Made by a program: the position numbers and the translations under genes. From the NCBI GenBank assembly GCA_905372865.1, contig CAJPQT010000020.1, positions 1-49,644 on the forward strand: a stretch of 49,644 nt of DNA. Direction: 5' to 3'. The DNA is from an uncultured Centipeda sp. Its GTDB lineage: Bacteria > Bacillota > Negativicutes > Selenomonadales > Selenomonadaceae. Shown one piece after another: positions 8,684-16,995 of the stretch. How positions within the stretch are numbered: position 1 is the first letter of the stretch; the number at the start of each line of letters is the position of its first letter. The notes below the pieces were generated by a model. It was not told the origin of the DNA. It saw nothing but the letters and a program-made list of their open reading frames with translations, and did not search any database.

Positions 8684-9487
8684 TTAACTCGTCCGTCCAA
8701 GATCATTGACGGCCTTGTCGAGCAGGCTGTCCTGCGTCTGCACCGCCTTGGACCCGGCTTCGTACACGCGGTAGTTGTTGATGAGTTCGACCATCTCCGT
8801 GACAACGCTCGTATTCGACATCTCGAGCATCCCCTGCTCGATCACGCCTGTCGCCTGCTGGGGCTGTGCGCCCTCCTGCGGACGATAGAGGTTATCTCCC
8901 TGCTTGATGACCGCATCCGGGGCATCGAACTGGACGAATCCGAGCTGAGCGATCTCCGCACCGTTTGCGTAAATTCGCCCGTCGCTCGACACATTCACGC
9001 GAATCGCATCCTCCGGGATTGTAATCGGGCGCCCGCGCGAGGAAAGCACCGCCTGTCCGCGCACGTTCTGCAGCTGCCCGTTGCTCGATCGGTAGAAGCT
9101 GCCGTCACGCGTATAACGAGGCCCCTGCGGCGTATCGACGACGAAATACCCCTCGCCTGAGATGGCGAAGTCGTAGGTATTGCCCGTCGTCTGCATTGCG
9201 CCCTGCAGGTGATCGGTCGCAATCTCATCCACGGCAGAGCCGAGCCCGAGCGTGCCAACGCGCGGTGCACGGTTCCCGTCGATGCGAAACCCCTTGAAGC
9301 TCGTCACCTCGGTATCGGCGGAGTGATCGTTGATACGGCGAAGCAGCATCGGCTCAAACTCGCGGATCGCCATATCGTCACGCTTAAACCCCGTCGTCGA
9401 CGCATTGGCGAGGTTGTTCGCGATCATATCCGTATGCTTTGTCTCCGTGATCATGCCCGATGCCGCGATGTAAAGTCCTCTCCACAT
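8684..9487 (-). CDS. flgF: Flagellar rod protein, FlgF/FlgG family
   Basis: This 267-residue protein begins MWRGLYIAASGMITETKHTD with MIANNLANASTTGFKRDD, carries GEGYFVVDTPQGPRYTRDG and ends in a coiled region MSNTSVVTEMVELINNYRVYEAG. It is a second rod protein, most likely the proximal-rod FlgF, although the FlgF/FlgG split is hard to make from sequence alone. It is 78 nt upstream of flgG and 67 nt after mreB, all on the same strand. Confidence 0.88.
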   Translation of the reverse strand: MWRGLYIAASGMITETKHTDMIANNLANASTTGFKRDDMAIREFEPMLLRRINDHSADTEVTSFKGFRIDGNRAPRVGTLGLGSAVDEIATDHLQGAMQTTGNTYDFAISGEGYFVVDTPQGPRYTRDGSFYRSSNGQLQNVRGQAVLSSRGRPITIPEDAIRVNVSSDGRIYANGAEIAQLGFVQFDAPDAVIKQGDNLYRPQEGAQPQQATGVIEQGMLEMSNTSVVTEMVELINNYRVYEAGSKAVQTQDSLLDKAVNDLGRTS

Positions 9488-9554
9488 ATCTCATCCCTCT
9501 TTTTCCGAAAACCATCTGTGTTTAATTAAATTCGCTGTACGATTTATTTTTCCT

Positions 9555-10583
9555 CTATTTTTTTCGTCCAAAGCTCGTATTTGTCGCTTTGCCGTCAAAT
9601 TTATCGAAAATATCGAGTGCCTTGCCGCAGCCGAGCACGACACAGGTCATCGGTTCGTCTGCTACAAGCGTCGGCGTTCCGGTCTCGCGCTGAATGAGCT
9701 CCGCCATGCCGTAGAGCAGCGCGCCGCCGCCCGTCAGCACGATGCCGCGGTCCATGATATCCGCCGCGAGTTCCGGCGGGGTCTCCTCGAGCACCTTCTT
9801 GACGCAGTCGACAATGCGCATCACCGAGCCATCGATGGCGGCGGAGGCCTGCGCTGTGGAGATTGTGATATTCTTCGGCAGTCCCGTGAGCAAGTCGCGG
9901 CCGCGAATATCCATCTGCTCGCGCCGTGCGGCCGTGTATGCCGCACCGACACGCAGTTTGACCTCCTCTGCCGTACGCTCGCCGATGAGCAGATTAAACT
10001 CGCGCTTGATATAGTTGATCAAGTCCTCGTCGAATGCGTCACCGGCAATGCGGATGCTCTCACTCGTTACAACGCCGCCGAGACTGATGACCGCAACGTC
10101 TGTCGTGCCGCCGCCGATGTCGACGACCATCGAGCCCTGTGCCTCCACGATATCGAGCCCTGCGCCCATCGCTGCCGCGAGCGGTTCCTCGATGAGCTGA
10201 ATGTGCCGTGCGCCCGCCTGTTCGGCAGCCTCCTGCACGGCGCGCTGCTCCACCATTGTCACGCCCGATGGGATGCAGATCATGATGCGCGGACGAAAGA
10301 CAATGCTGCGCCCGACCACCTTCTCGATGAAGAAGCGGAGCATACTCTCCGTAATGTCGTAGTCGGCGATGACACCGTCGCGCAGCGGACGGATCGCAAC
10401 GATGTTGCCGGGCGTGCGGCCGATCATCTGCCGCGCCTCCTCGCCGATCGCGAGCACCTGATTTGTGTCGCGGTTCACCGCAACCACGGAGGGCTCCTTG
10501 AGAACGACCCCCTTGCCCTTGACGTAGACAAGCACATTTGCCGTGCCAAGGTCGATTCCTATATCCATTGACATACCGAACAT
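9555..10583 (-). CDS. mreB: Actin-like cell-shape protein MreB/Mbl
   Basis: MreB filaments guide lateral wall synthesis. The protein has the actin-fold motifs DIGIDLGTANVLVY (phosphate 1), VVDIGGGTTDVAV (phosphate 2) and VLTGGGALLYGM (adenosine). It has 342 residues from the ATG at 10583, which has AGGAGG about 10 nt upstream; a TTG nine bases earlier sits too close to that site. Its location directly upstream of the FlgF/FlgG genes, as in the mbl-flhO-flhP order of B. subtilis, suggests it corresponds to Mbl rather than to the mreBCD copy. Confidence 0.95.
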   Translation of the reverse strand: MFGMSMDIGIDLGTANVLVYVKGKGVVLKEPSVVAVNRDTNQVLAIGEEARQMIGRTPGNIVAIRPLRDGVIADYDITESMLRFFIEKVVGRSIVFRPRIMICIPSGVTMVEQRAVQEAAEQAGARHIQLIEEPLAAAMGAGLDIVEAQGSMVVDIGGGTTDVAVISLGGVVTSESIRIAGDAFDEDLINYIKREFNLLIGERTAEEVKLRVGAAYTAARREQMDIRGRDLLTGLPKNITISTAQASAAIDGSVMRIVDCVKKVLEETPPELAADIMDRGIVLTGGGALLYGMAELIQRETGTPTLVADEPMTCVVLGCGKALDIFDKFDGKATNTSFGRKK

Positions 10584-10610
10584 GTACGGCAAGCCTCCTA
10601 AACGTTATTG

Positions 10611-11096
10611 TCAATCATTCGCCGCGGCAGTCTCGCTCTCTGTCGCCGGCTTCGGCGGTGCGGGGACAAGGTCTGCACGTATTTCCTCGAGGGGCTTTTC
10701 GAGTGCGGTCTGATACGCTGCATGCATCTCCTCATTGTCCCATTCGGTCTGTTTGCCGTAGAGGAGAATGCCGTCAAGATAGCGCAGAACCATATCCGAA
10801 ATATATGATTTCGCCACCTCGCTCACGGTCATATAGACATCTTTGGTCTGCAGCTCAAACGCGATGCGGTCGATATAGTGCTCTCCCTCGATGAGATAGC
10901 CGAGCGCGCGCAGGCGCAGTGTGAGTTCCCTTGCGGCAACGGCATCCTTCGTATGTGCGGAACGATCCGCCGCAATCTTTTCAAACAGTGCCCATGCCTC
11001 ATCACAGAGTTTGCCCACTGCATCAAGCAGCTGATCGCGTGCACGCTTCTTGCGCCAAAGCACATCGCGTACCGATGGTTTTTTCTGTGCAGCCAT
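10611..11096 (-). CDS. Hypothetical protein upstream of mreB
   Basis: I do not recognise a family. The 161-residue product is soluble, basic at the start (AAQKKPSVRDVLWRKKRARD), mostly helical in appearance, with LRALGYLIEGEHYIDRIAFELQTKD in the middle and a Pro/Ala/Glu-rich tail. It is the first gene of the mreB-flagellar run, 27 nt before mreB, and has its own well-formed promoter, so it is likely real and co-expressed. Confidence 0.7.
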   Translation of the reverse strand: MAAQKKPSVRDVLWRKKRARDQLLDAVGKLCDEAWALFEKIAADRSAHTKDAVAARELTLRLRALGYLIEGEHYIDRIAFELQTKDVYMTVSEVAKSYISDMVLRYLDGILLYGKQTEWDNEEMHAAYQTALEKPLEEIRADLVPAPPKPATESETAAAND

Positions 11097-11138
11097 GCCA
11101 TGCCCCCCATTTCACATACATTCCCTATTTGTCTTTCC

Positions 11139-11167
11139 ATTATAAGATGTTCGTTCCGTATCGTCAA
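11139..11167 (-). promoter_or_regulatory. Sigma-70-type promoter for the hypothetical-mreB-flg run
   Basis: On the minus strand TTGACG (11162-11167) and TATAAT (11139-11144) are separated by 17 nt, about 40 nt before the start codon at 11096. This is one of the best promoter matches in the window. Confidence 0.75.
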
Positions 11168-11195
11168 TCTATAATTATTCGCATGGAGCGCTCCC

Positions 11196-11225
11196 TTGCA
11201 TTTGCATGCGGATTCAATGTAAAAT
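11196..11225 (+). promoter_or_regulatory. Possible promoter for acetyltransferase-deoB run
   Basis: TTGCAT (11196-11201) and TAAAAT (11220-11225) are separated by 18 nt and lie 33 nt before the ATG at 11258. The match is moderate. Confidence 0.45.
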
Positions 11226-11257
11226 AAGGAAAAGATTTCAAAACGAAAGGATATCCT

Positions 11258-11791
11258 ATGGCAGAAATTCTGAAAGCAGGGCCGCGTCTGCGCCTGCGCC
11301 GCGCGGAAATCGCAGACATCGACTATATCTGCGCACTCCAGGCGGCAGAGGAGAACAGCGACTACATTGTCCCGTTCTCGCGTGAGGATCACGAGCGCAC
11401 CGTCACGCAGGCGCAGGCATCGATGGATCTCATCGTCGAGGAACACGGCGGGGAGCGCGTCGGCTATCTCCACGTCACAGGTCTGCGGCTGGAGACAAAG
11501 GAACAGGAGTGGACGCACGTCATCATCGCAAAGAAGGGATGCGGGTACGGACACGAGGCGATGAAGCTCCTCAAGGCATGGGCATTCGAGGACATGGGCG
11601 CACACCGTGCGTGGCTCGACTGCAAGGACTACAATGCGCGTGCTCTGCATCTCTATGAGAGCGAGGGCATGGTGCGCGAGGCGCTCATCCGAGAGACGAT
11701 CCTGCACCGCGGCGTCTACGAGAACTTGGTCATACTCGGCATCCTCGATCGCGAATACCGTGCGCGCAAACGCGCCGGACTTGAATTGTAA
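11258..11791 (+). CDS. GNAT family N-acetyltransferase
   Basis: The 177-residue protein resembles the RimJ/RimL branch of GNAT enzymes: an N-terminal LRLRRAEIADIDYICALQ, the acetyl-CoA region IIAKKGCGYGHEAMKLLKAW with the Gly-rich turn, and AWLDCKDYNARALHLYESEGM near the end, where an Asn and Tyr usually contact acetyl-CoA. The acceptor is unknown. GAAAGGATAT precedes the ATG. It lies 19 nt upstream of deoB, so it is probably in the nucleoside salvage operon, though nothing shows a shared function. Confidence 0.85.
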   Translation: MAEILKAGPRLRLRRAEIADIDYICALQAAEENSDYIVPFSREDHERTVTQAQASMDLIVEEHGGERVGYLHVTGLRLETKEQEWTHVIIAKKGCGYGHEAMKLLKAWAFEDMGAHRAWLDCKDYNARALHLYESEGMVREALIRETILHRGVYENLVILGILDREYRARKRAGLEL

Positions 11792-11810
11792 AGATAAAGA
11801 AGGGAACATT

Positions 11811-12995
11811 ATGCAAAACAGCGGAATCAAACGCGTCTTTCTCATTGTGCTCGACAGCTTCGGCTGCGGCGCGGCCCCCGATGCGGCGGAGTTCGGTGAT
11901 GCCGCAACGTGCAGCACGCTCCGCTCGGTGACAGAGAGCGGGCTCTTCCCCGCTGCGAATTTGACACGCCTCGGGCTCTACAACATCGACGGCATACAGA
12001 CCGGCACGCCGGATGCCGCCCCCATCGGCGCACACGCACGTCTGCGCGAGCTCTCGCGCGGCAAGGATACGACCATCGGGCATTGGGAGATGGCGGGCAT
12101 CGTCAAAAACGAGCCGATGCCGACCTACCCCGACGGCTTTCCCCCCGATGTGATCGCACAGCTCGAGGCCGCATTCGGGCGGAAGATTCTCTGCAACAAG
12201 CCATACTCCGGCACGGCGGTCATCCACGACTACGGACAGGAGCACGAGGAGACAGGTGCGCTCATCGTCTACACCTCCGCCGACAGCGTCCTCCAGATCG
12301 CAGCACATGAGGAGCACGTCCCGGTGGACACCCTCTATGATTACTGCCGCAAGGCACGTGTGATTATGCAGGGGGCGCACGGGGTCGGGCGCATCATCGC
12401 GCGCCCCTTTGTCGGCACATACCCGAACTATGAGCGCACGCCGCGCCGCCATGATTTTTCCCTCGATCCGACGGGCGACACCGTGCTCGACGCACTAAAC
12501 CGTGCGGGGCGTGATGTGATCGGTGTCGGCAAGATCTCTGATATCTTCGGCGGCCGCGGGCTCACGCGCTCGCTCGGCGTAAACGAATCGAATACGGACG
12601 GCATAGCAAAGACCTCGAAACTCCTCGCGGAGGACTTTACGGGGATTGCATTCGTCAACCTCGTCGACGGCGACATGATCTACGGACACCGCCGTGACAT
12701 TCCGGGCTATGCACGTGCCATGCAGGAGTTCGACGATTGGCTCGCGGGCTTTCTTCCCGCGATGCATGCAGACGACGTGCTCATGATTACAGCGGACCAC
12801 GGCTGCGATCCCGGTGCCGCAGGCACGGATCACACGCGCGAGTATGTACCGCTGCTCATCTATGGAGAGAAAATTGCACCCGTGAATCTCGGTACCTACC
12901 CGACCTTTGCCATGATCGGCGCGACAATCGCAGACATCTTTGACGCGCCGATGACAACGAAGGGCGAGAGTTTTTTGCCGCGTATACTGAGGTAG
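11811..12995 (+). CDS. deoB: Phosphopentomutase DeoB
   Basis: DeoB interconverts ribose/deoxyribose 1-phosphate and 5-phosphate, feeding nucleoside sugars to central metabolism. The 394-residue protein has the alkaline-phosphatase-superfamily metal sites: LIVLDSFGCGAAPDA near the start, DTTIGHWEMAG, and TADHGCDPGAAGTDHTREYVPLL near the end. Length matches the family. It is followed by pyrimidine-nucleoside phosphorylase and cytidine deaminase, giving a salvage module. Confidence 0.97.
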   Translation: MQNSGIKRVFLIVLDSFGCGAAPDAAEFGDAATCSTLRSVTESGLFPAANLTRLGLYNIDGIQTGTPDAAPIGAHARLRELSRGKDTTIGHWEMAGIVKNEPMPTYPDGFPPDVIAQLEAAFGRKILCNKPYSGTAVIHDYGQEHEETGALIVYTSADSVLQIAAHEEHVPVDTLYDYCRKARVIMQGAHGVGRIIARPFVGTYPNYERTPRRHDFSLDPTGDTVLDALNRAGRDVIGVGKISDIFGGRGLTRSLGVNESNTDGIAKTSKLLAEDFTGIAFVNLVDGDMIYGHRRDIPGYARAMQEFDDWLAGFLPAMHADDVLMITADHGCDPGAAGTDHTREYVPLLIYGEKIAPVNLGTYPTFAMIGATIADIFDAPMTTKGESFLPRILR

Positions 12996-13062
12996 GAGCT
13001 TATTGCTGTGCATGCGCCTCGCACAGCATTCTCTCCGCCATTTCTGCATCAGGAGCACTCCG

Positions 13063-14385
13063 ATGAATATGTACGACATCATCACGAAGAAGAAACGCGG
13101 TGACGCGCTTACGCACGCAGAGATTGACTACTGGATCGGCGGGTATGTCGCGGGCGAGATTCCCGACTACCAAGTATCCGCGCTTCTCATGGCGATCTGT
13201 CTGCGCGGCATGCGTGTCGCCGAGACGACGGCACTCACACAGATCATGGCGGCATCCGGCGACCGTATCGACCTCTCGGCGATTCCGGGACACAAGATCG
13301 ACAAACACTCGACGGGCGGGGTCGGCGACAAGACCACGCTCATCGTCAGCCCCATCGTCGCGGCGTGCGGCTGCAAGGCACCGAAGATGTCGGGGCGCGG
13401 CCTTGGGCATACGGGCGGCACCATCGACAAGCTCGAATCCATCCCCGGATTCCGTACGAACCTCACGCAGGAGGAATTTATCTCGGTCGTAAAGGACTGC
13501 GGGCTCTCCCTCATCGCACAGGCGGGCACGCTCGCACGCGCGGACAAGCTGCTCTACGCCCTGCGCGATGTGACGGCCACCGTCGACAGCATCCCGCTGA
13601 TCGCCTCCTCCATCATGAGCAAAAAGCTTGCCTCGGGCGCGGATGCCGTTCTCCTCGATGTGAAAGTCGGGTGCGGCGCATTTATGAAGACGGTCGAAGA
13701 TGCACGCGCCCTTGCAGAAATGATGGCTGCAATCGGGCAGGCGGCACACTTCCCCACCGCCGCGCTTCTCACAAATATGGACGCACCGCTCGGCAACGCC
13801 GTCGGCAACAGTCTCGAAGTTGCAGAGGCGGTCAGCGTTCTGCGCGGCGCCGGTCCCGACGACCTCCGCCGCATCTCGCTCGCACTCGCGGCAGGCATGC
13901 TGCACCTCGCAGCGCCGCGTACGTTCGAGGAATGCCATGCACGCGCGGAGGAAGCCATCCGCAGCGGCGCTGCATTCGATGCCCTGTGCCGCATGACGGC
14001 GGCACAGGGCGGTGATGTTGCCGTCTTGGACAATCCGGCGAACTTCCCACCGGCACACGCACATCGCACCGTAACGGCAGATACGACGGGCTATCTCACA
14101 CGGCTCGATGCCGAGACCGTTGGACGCGCTGCCGTCCTTCTCGGTGCGGGACGCGCCGAGAAGGGCAGCACCATCGACCATGCGGCGGGCATTGTTCTCC
14201 ACAAAAAAACGGGCGATGCGGTCAGCATAGGCGACCCCCTTGCCACCCTCTATGCGGGCAGTGAGGATCGGCTCACGGCAGGCGCAGAGCGTTTCCGCGC
14301 GGCGTTCGCGATCGGCAAAGAGCCGCCCGCTCCTGCAAAGCTCATCTACGGCTATATCGATGCGGAGGGCTGGCATGAACGATAA
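13063..14385 (+). CDS. pdp: Pyrimidine-nucleoside phosphorylase
   Basis: The 440-residue enzyme splits uridine, thymidine and deoxyuridine with phosphate. It shows the signature KHSTGGVGDK at 81-90, KMSGRGLGHTGGTIDKLES after it, and a C-terminal domain. The ATG at 13063 is chosen because AGGAG lies 7 nt upstream; longer readings lack a site. I prefer pyrimidine-nucleoside over strict thymidine phosphorylase because the order deoB-pdp-cdd is usual in Firmicutes, but specificity is not certain. The next gene overlaps the end by 11 bp. Confidence 0.94.
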   Translation: MNMYDIITKKKRGDALTHAEIDYWIGGYVAGEIPDYQVSALLMAICLRGMRVAETTALTQIMAASGDRIDLSAIPGHKIDKHSTGGVGDKTTLIVSPIVAACGCKAPKMSGRGLGHTGGTIDKLESIPGFRTNLTQEEFISVVKDCGLSLIAQAGTLARADKLLYALRDVTATVDSIPLIASSIMSKKLASGADAVLLDVKVGCGAFMKTVEDARALAEMMAAIGQAAHFPTAALLTNMDAPLGNAVGNSLEVAEAVSVLRGAGPDDLRRISLALAAGMLHLAAPRTFEECHARAEEAIRSGAAFDALCRMTAAQGGDVAVLDNPANFPPAHAHRTVTADTTGYLTRLDAETVGRAAVLLGAGRAEKGSTIDHAAGIVLHKKTGDAVSIGDPLATLYAGSEDRLTAGAERFRAAFAIGKEPPAPAKLIYGYIDAEGWHER

Positions 14386-14797
14386 GGAACTCGTCGCACA
14401 CGCGGCAGAATACCGCAGCCATGCCTATGCGCCCTACTCCGGCTTTGCCGTCGGCGCCGCCCTCCTCGCTCGGAGCGGCAGGGTCTACGGCGGGGTCAAC
14501 GCAGAGAACGCCTCCTACCCCGTCGGCATCTGTGCCGAACGAGCGGCCATCGCCGCCGCCGTCACTGCGGGTGAGCGGGAATTCGAGGCGCTTGCGGTCA
14601 TTGCGGACAGTCCCGAACCGTGCGCCCCCTGCGGTATGTGTCGCCAGATGCTCATGGAGTTTCCGCTGAAGCGGATAATTCTGGCAAATGTCAGCGGTGC
14701 GGTACGCGTCCTCACCCCTTCCGAACTGCTGCCGTTTTCCTTTGGTGCAGCGGCGCTTCCGTCAAAGGAGGTTCAACATGAAGATACTCATCGTTGA
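14375..14797 (+). CDS. cdd: Cytidine deaminase
   Basis: This 140-residue enzyme deaminates cytidine and deoxycytidine. It has SHAYAPYSGFAVGAALL, the zinc ligand and catalytic Glu in CAE (53-55) and the PCGMC pair (C86, C89). After the usual end of the family (TPSELLPFSFG) a 14-residue tail continues until it overlaps the response-regulator start by 20 bp. The ATG overlaps the end of the phosphorylase gene, suggesting translational coupling. Confidence 0.95.
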   Translation: MNDKELVAHAAEYRSHAYAPYSGFAVGAALLARSGRVYGGVNAENASYPVGICAERAAIAAAVTAGEREFEALAVIADSPEPCAPCGMCRQMLMEFPLKRIILANVSGAVRVLTPSELLPFSFGAAALPSKEVQHEDTHR

Positions 14798-15146
14798 TGA
14801 CTCGCGCCTGGTGCGCATCAAGCTCAAAGCGGAACTCTTTGACCGCGGACATACGGTGATCGAAGCACGTGACGGCGAAGAGGCCCTGCGGCGCATTGCA
14901 GACAAATCCCCCGATGCCGTCTTCCTCGACATCATCCTCCCGAAGTTGGACGGCTGCGAAGTTCTGCGTCGTCTGCGTGAGACGCATCCGGCGCTCCCTG
15001 TCGTCATGCTTTCAACGGCGGCATCCGCAGAAAACATCGCGTACGCCAACGAAAACGGTGCGCTCATGTTCATCCAAAAGCCCTATGCCGATGACGAGAT
15101 CACGGCGGCACTCTGCAAGATGAGGCAGTACGTGGAGGAGCAATGA
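14778..15146 (+). CDS. CheY-like single-domain response regulator
   Basis: The 122-residue protein is a stand-alone receiver domain: acidic pair D7/D8, phospho-acceptor D51 in VFLDIILPKLDG, T80 in LSTA and K101 in IQKP. No output domain follows. AAAGGAGG lies upstream within the end of cdd. It overlaps the CheX-like gene by 4 bp (ATGA), so the pair likely works together: CheX-type phosphatases dephosphorylate CheY-type regulators. Whether it drives the flagellar motor or another output is not shown. Confidence 0.9.
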   Translation: MKILIVDDSRLVRIKLKAELFDRGHTVIEARDGEEALRRIADKSPDAVFLDIILPKLDGCEVLRRLRETHPALPVVMLSTAASAENIAYANENGALMFIQKPYADDEITAALCKMRQYVEEQ

Positions 15147-15610
15147 ACGACTTTTTCAAAGCTTATGTCGGCACGTTTCTCACGGGGCTCACCGACTTCG
15201 CGCATATAACGGCTGCAGTCGGCACAGAGGAATGCGACGCCGCCTACATCACGATATCACAGCATCTCGATGTGGACGGCAGGCCCCTGTTCGTCGCCCT
15301 GTCCGCCTCTGTCGATGCGTTCTACGCACTGGCAAGCGGCTACAGCGGTGTCTCACTCGACGGCATGGACGAACTCGCCGTCGATGCCGTCGGCGAGCTC
15401 TTCAACGTCATCAACGGCCATTTCTCCTCGCGCATGCGTGCAAGGGACTGCGCCGTATCCATCGTTGACCCGCCGCAGCACGATCATGGGGCCACTGTTC
15501 CGCCCGCGCCGGTTCTCGCTGTCCCGATCACGAGCACGGGCGGAGCGATGCAACTCTTTGCATCCCATGAGGAATTCCTCACCGTCAAGGCGCACGAAAA
15601 TAATTTTTGA
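15143..15610 (+). CDS. CheX-like chemotaxis phosphatase-family protein
   Basis: The 155-residue protein has the central helix of the CheC/CheX family, VGELFNVINGHFSS (83-96), with E85 and N88 in the E-x-x-N arrangement that forms the CheY-P phosphatase site. Only one such motif is present, as in CheX. The gene starts inside the receiver gene (ATGA overlap). The call rests on the motif and the neighbour; overall similarity to characterised CheX is modest. Confidence 0.75.
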   Translation: MNDFFKAYVGTFLTGLTDFAHITAAVGTEECDAAYITISQHLDVDGRPLFVALSASVDAFYALASGYSGVSLDGMDELAVDAVGELFNVINGHFSSRMRARDCAVSIVDPPQHDHGATVPPAPVLAVPITSTGGAMQLFASHEEFLTVKAHENNF

Positions 15611-15623
15611 AAGGAGAATCCCC

Positions 15624-16694
15624 TTGACCATATTCTCTCACACGCTCAGTGCCGACAACCTCGTCGACCTGCTCCTGGTCCCGTCCTGCATTGTCCTCGC
15701 CGCCCTCGCGGCGGGCATCATCGCCGATCGGCTCATCCGCCGTTACATCGGTCATCATCTCGCGGTGGAGGAGAGTACATGGAAATATGTCCTCATTCGC
15801 TCCATGCAGGGCGTTCCCATCTTCTTCAGTTTCATCATCGGCCTCTATTGGGCAATCGATGCCGTAGAGATCTCCCCGACACTCACAAAGCTGCTCTCCT
15901 ATCTCCTCTTTACCAGCAACGTATTCTCCATCACGCGCGTCCTCGCGCGTACCGTCGACGGTGTCGTCACCATGTACTTTGAGCGCTCGGGCCGAAATCT
16001 CCCGAAGACGACGCTCCTCAACAGCATCCTCATCGGCGTCATCTACGCCATGGGACTGCTCGTCATTCTCCAGTACTACGGCATCTCCATCGCGCCGCTC
16101 CTCACAGCGGCAGGTGTCGGCGGTATGGCCGTGGCGCTTGCGCTGCAGGAAACGCTTGCCAACATCTTCGCGGGGCTTCATCTCATCCTCTCAAAACAGC
16201 TGCGCATCGGCGAGTACATCAAACTCGGCTCGGGCGAGGAGGGACGCGTCACGGACATCACATGGCGCTTTACCACCATCATCCCGCTCGGTGCGAGCAA
16301 CACCATCGTCATCCCGAACAAGACCATCGCGGGCGCGAACATCACGAATTACAGCCTGCCCACGCAGAACATCAATGTCAGCGTCCCCGTCGGCGTCGCG
16401 TATGACAGCGACCTCGCTACCGTTGAGCGCGTCACCATCGAGACGGCGAAGGAAGTGCTCGCACGCGTGGACGACAATCCGAACGCAGAGCCGCTCGTGC
16501 GCTACACGGACTTCGGCGACTCCTCCATCAACTTCGTCGTCATCCTGCCGTCGAGCATGTTCGACAATCAGGGCATCATCAAACACGAGTTCATCAAAGC
16601 GCTCACCGACCGCTACCGCACCGAGGGCATCGACATCCCCTTCCCCATCCGCACCATCATACAGGAGGAGGCATCCGAAACCGAGCAGAAATAA
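15624..16694 (+). CDS. MscS family mechanosensitive ion channel
   Basis: The 356-residue protein has four or five hydrophobic segments in the first 190 residues, then the MscS pore helix and beta domain: LTAAGVGGMAVALALQETLANIFAGLHL, followed by IGEYIKLGSGEEGRVTDITWRFTTI and IPNKTIAGANITNYSLP. It would relieve osmotic pressure. The TTG at 15624 has AAGGAGA 6 nt upstream. It follows the CheX gene by 13 nt, so it may share its transcript. Confidence 0.92.
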   Translation: MTIFSHTLSADNLVDLLLVPSCIVLAALAAGIIADRLIRRYIGHHLAVEESTWKYVLIRSMQGVPIFFSFIIGLYWAIDAVEISPTLTKLLSYLLFTSNVFSITRVLARTVDGVVTMYFERSGRNLPKTTLLNSILIGVIYAMGLLVILQYYGISIAPLLTAAGVGGMAVALALQETLANIFAGLHLILSKQLRIGEYIKLGSGEEGRVTDITWRFTTIIPLGASNTIVIPNKTIAGANITNYSLPTQNINVSVPVGVAYDSDLATVERVTIETAKEVLARVDDNPNAEPLVRYTDFGDSSINFVVILPSSMFDNQGIIKHEFIKALTDRYRTEGIDIPFPIRTIIQEEASETEQK

Positions 16695-16724
16695 CCACGC
16701 CCAAGGCCTTGTATTCGCCCACTA

Positions 16725-16858
16725 TTATCCACAAAATCCACAGTTTCCCCCTAGGGAAACTGTGGATAACTTTATGTCTGTCTCTGTGCTTGTCGAGCCT
16801 TTTTTATCGCTGTTTTGCCCGCAATGCAGCTCTATTTCCAAAAAATCCCTGTGGATAA
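16725..16858. promoter_or_regulatory. DnaA-box cluster with a 14-bp-arm inverted repeat
   Basis: Three perfect TTATCCACA boxes occur: 16725-16733 forward, 16761-16769 reverse and 16850-16858 reverse. A degenerate box (AAATCCACA, 16734-16742) forms the left arm of a perfect inverted repeat ATCCACAGTTTCCC (16736-16749) / GGGAAACTGTGGAT (16754-16767), whose right arm runs into the second perfect box. No T-run follows, so this is not a terminator. The cluster lies just upstream of the nrd promoter. Confidence 0.75.
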
Positions 16859-16873
16859 GTCTGTGAACAAACA

Positions 16874-16883
16874 ACTAGATATA
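16874..16883. promoter_or_regulatory. Possible NrdR-box half (weak)
   Basis: CTAGATATAG within ACAACTAGATATAGATTT is one base off the core of NrdR boxes (CTATATATAG). It lies just upstream of the -35 element of the nrd gene pair. The second box expected about three helix turns away was not found with confidence. Confidence 0.3.
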
Positions 16884-16892
16884 GATTTCCTA

Positions 16893-16922
16893 TTGACGAG
16901 CACCCACAAGATGTTGTATAAT
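16893..16922 (+). promoter_or_regulatory. Promoter of the nrdD-fragment/nrdG pair, with palindromic leader
   Basis: TTGACG (16893-16898) and TATAAT (16917-16922) are 18 nt apart. The leader that follows has a perfect 16-bp palindrome (16933-16948) and a CACGC/GCGTG hairpin (16960-16976) just before the AAGGAG ribosome site, so translation of the first gene could also be controlled. Confidence 0.65.
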
Positions 16923-16995
16923 CCTCACGAAACGGCGATGCATCGCCGCAGAGAAGAAACACGCCGCAAGAGCGTGCGAAAAAGGAGAATGCAGA

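Noticed and set aside
16736..16767. The long inverted repeat after mscS as a terminator
   Set aside because: No T-run follows on either strand and one arm runs into a perfect DnaA box; a regulatory role is more likely.
16725..16858. DnaA-box cluster as a chromosomal replication origin
   Set aside because: No dnaA, dnaN, rpmH or gidB/parAB neighbours and no clear AT-rich unwinding tract; regulation of the nrd genes is simpler.
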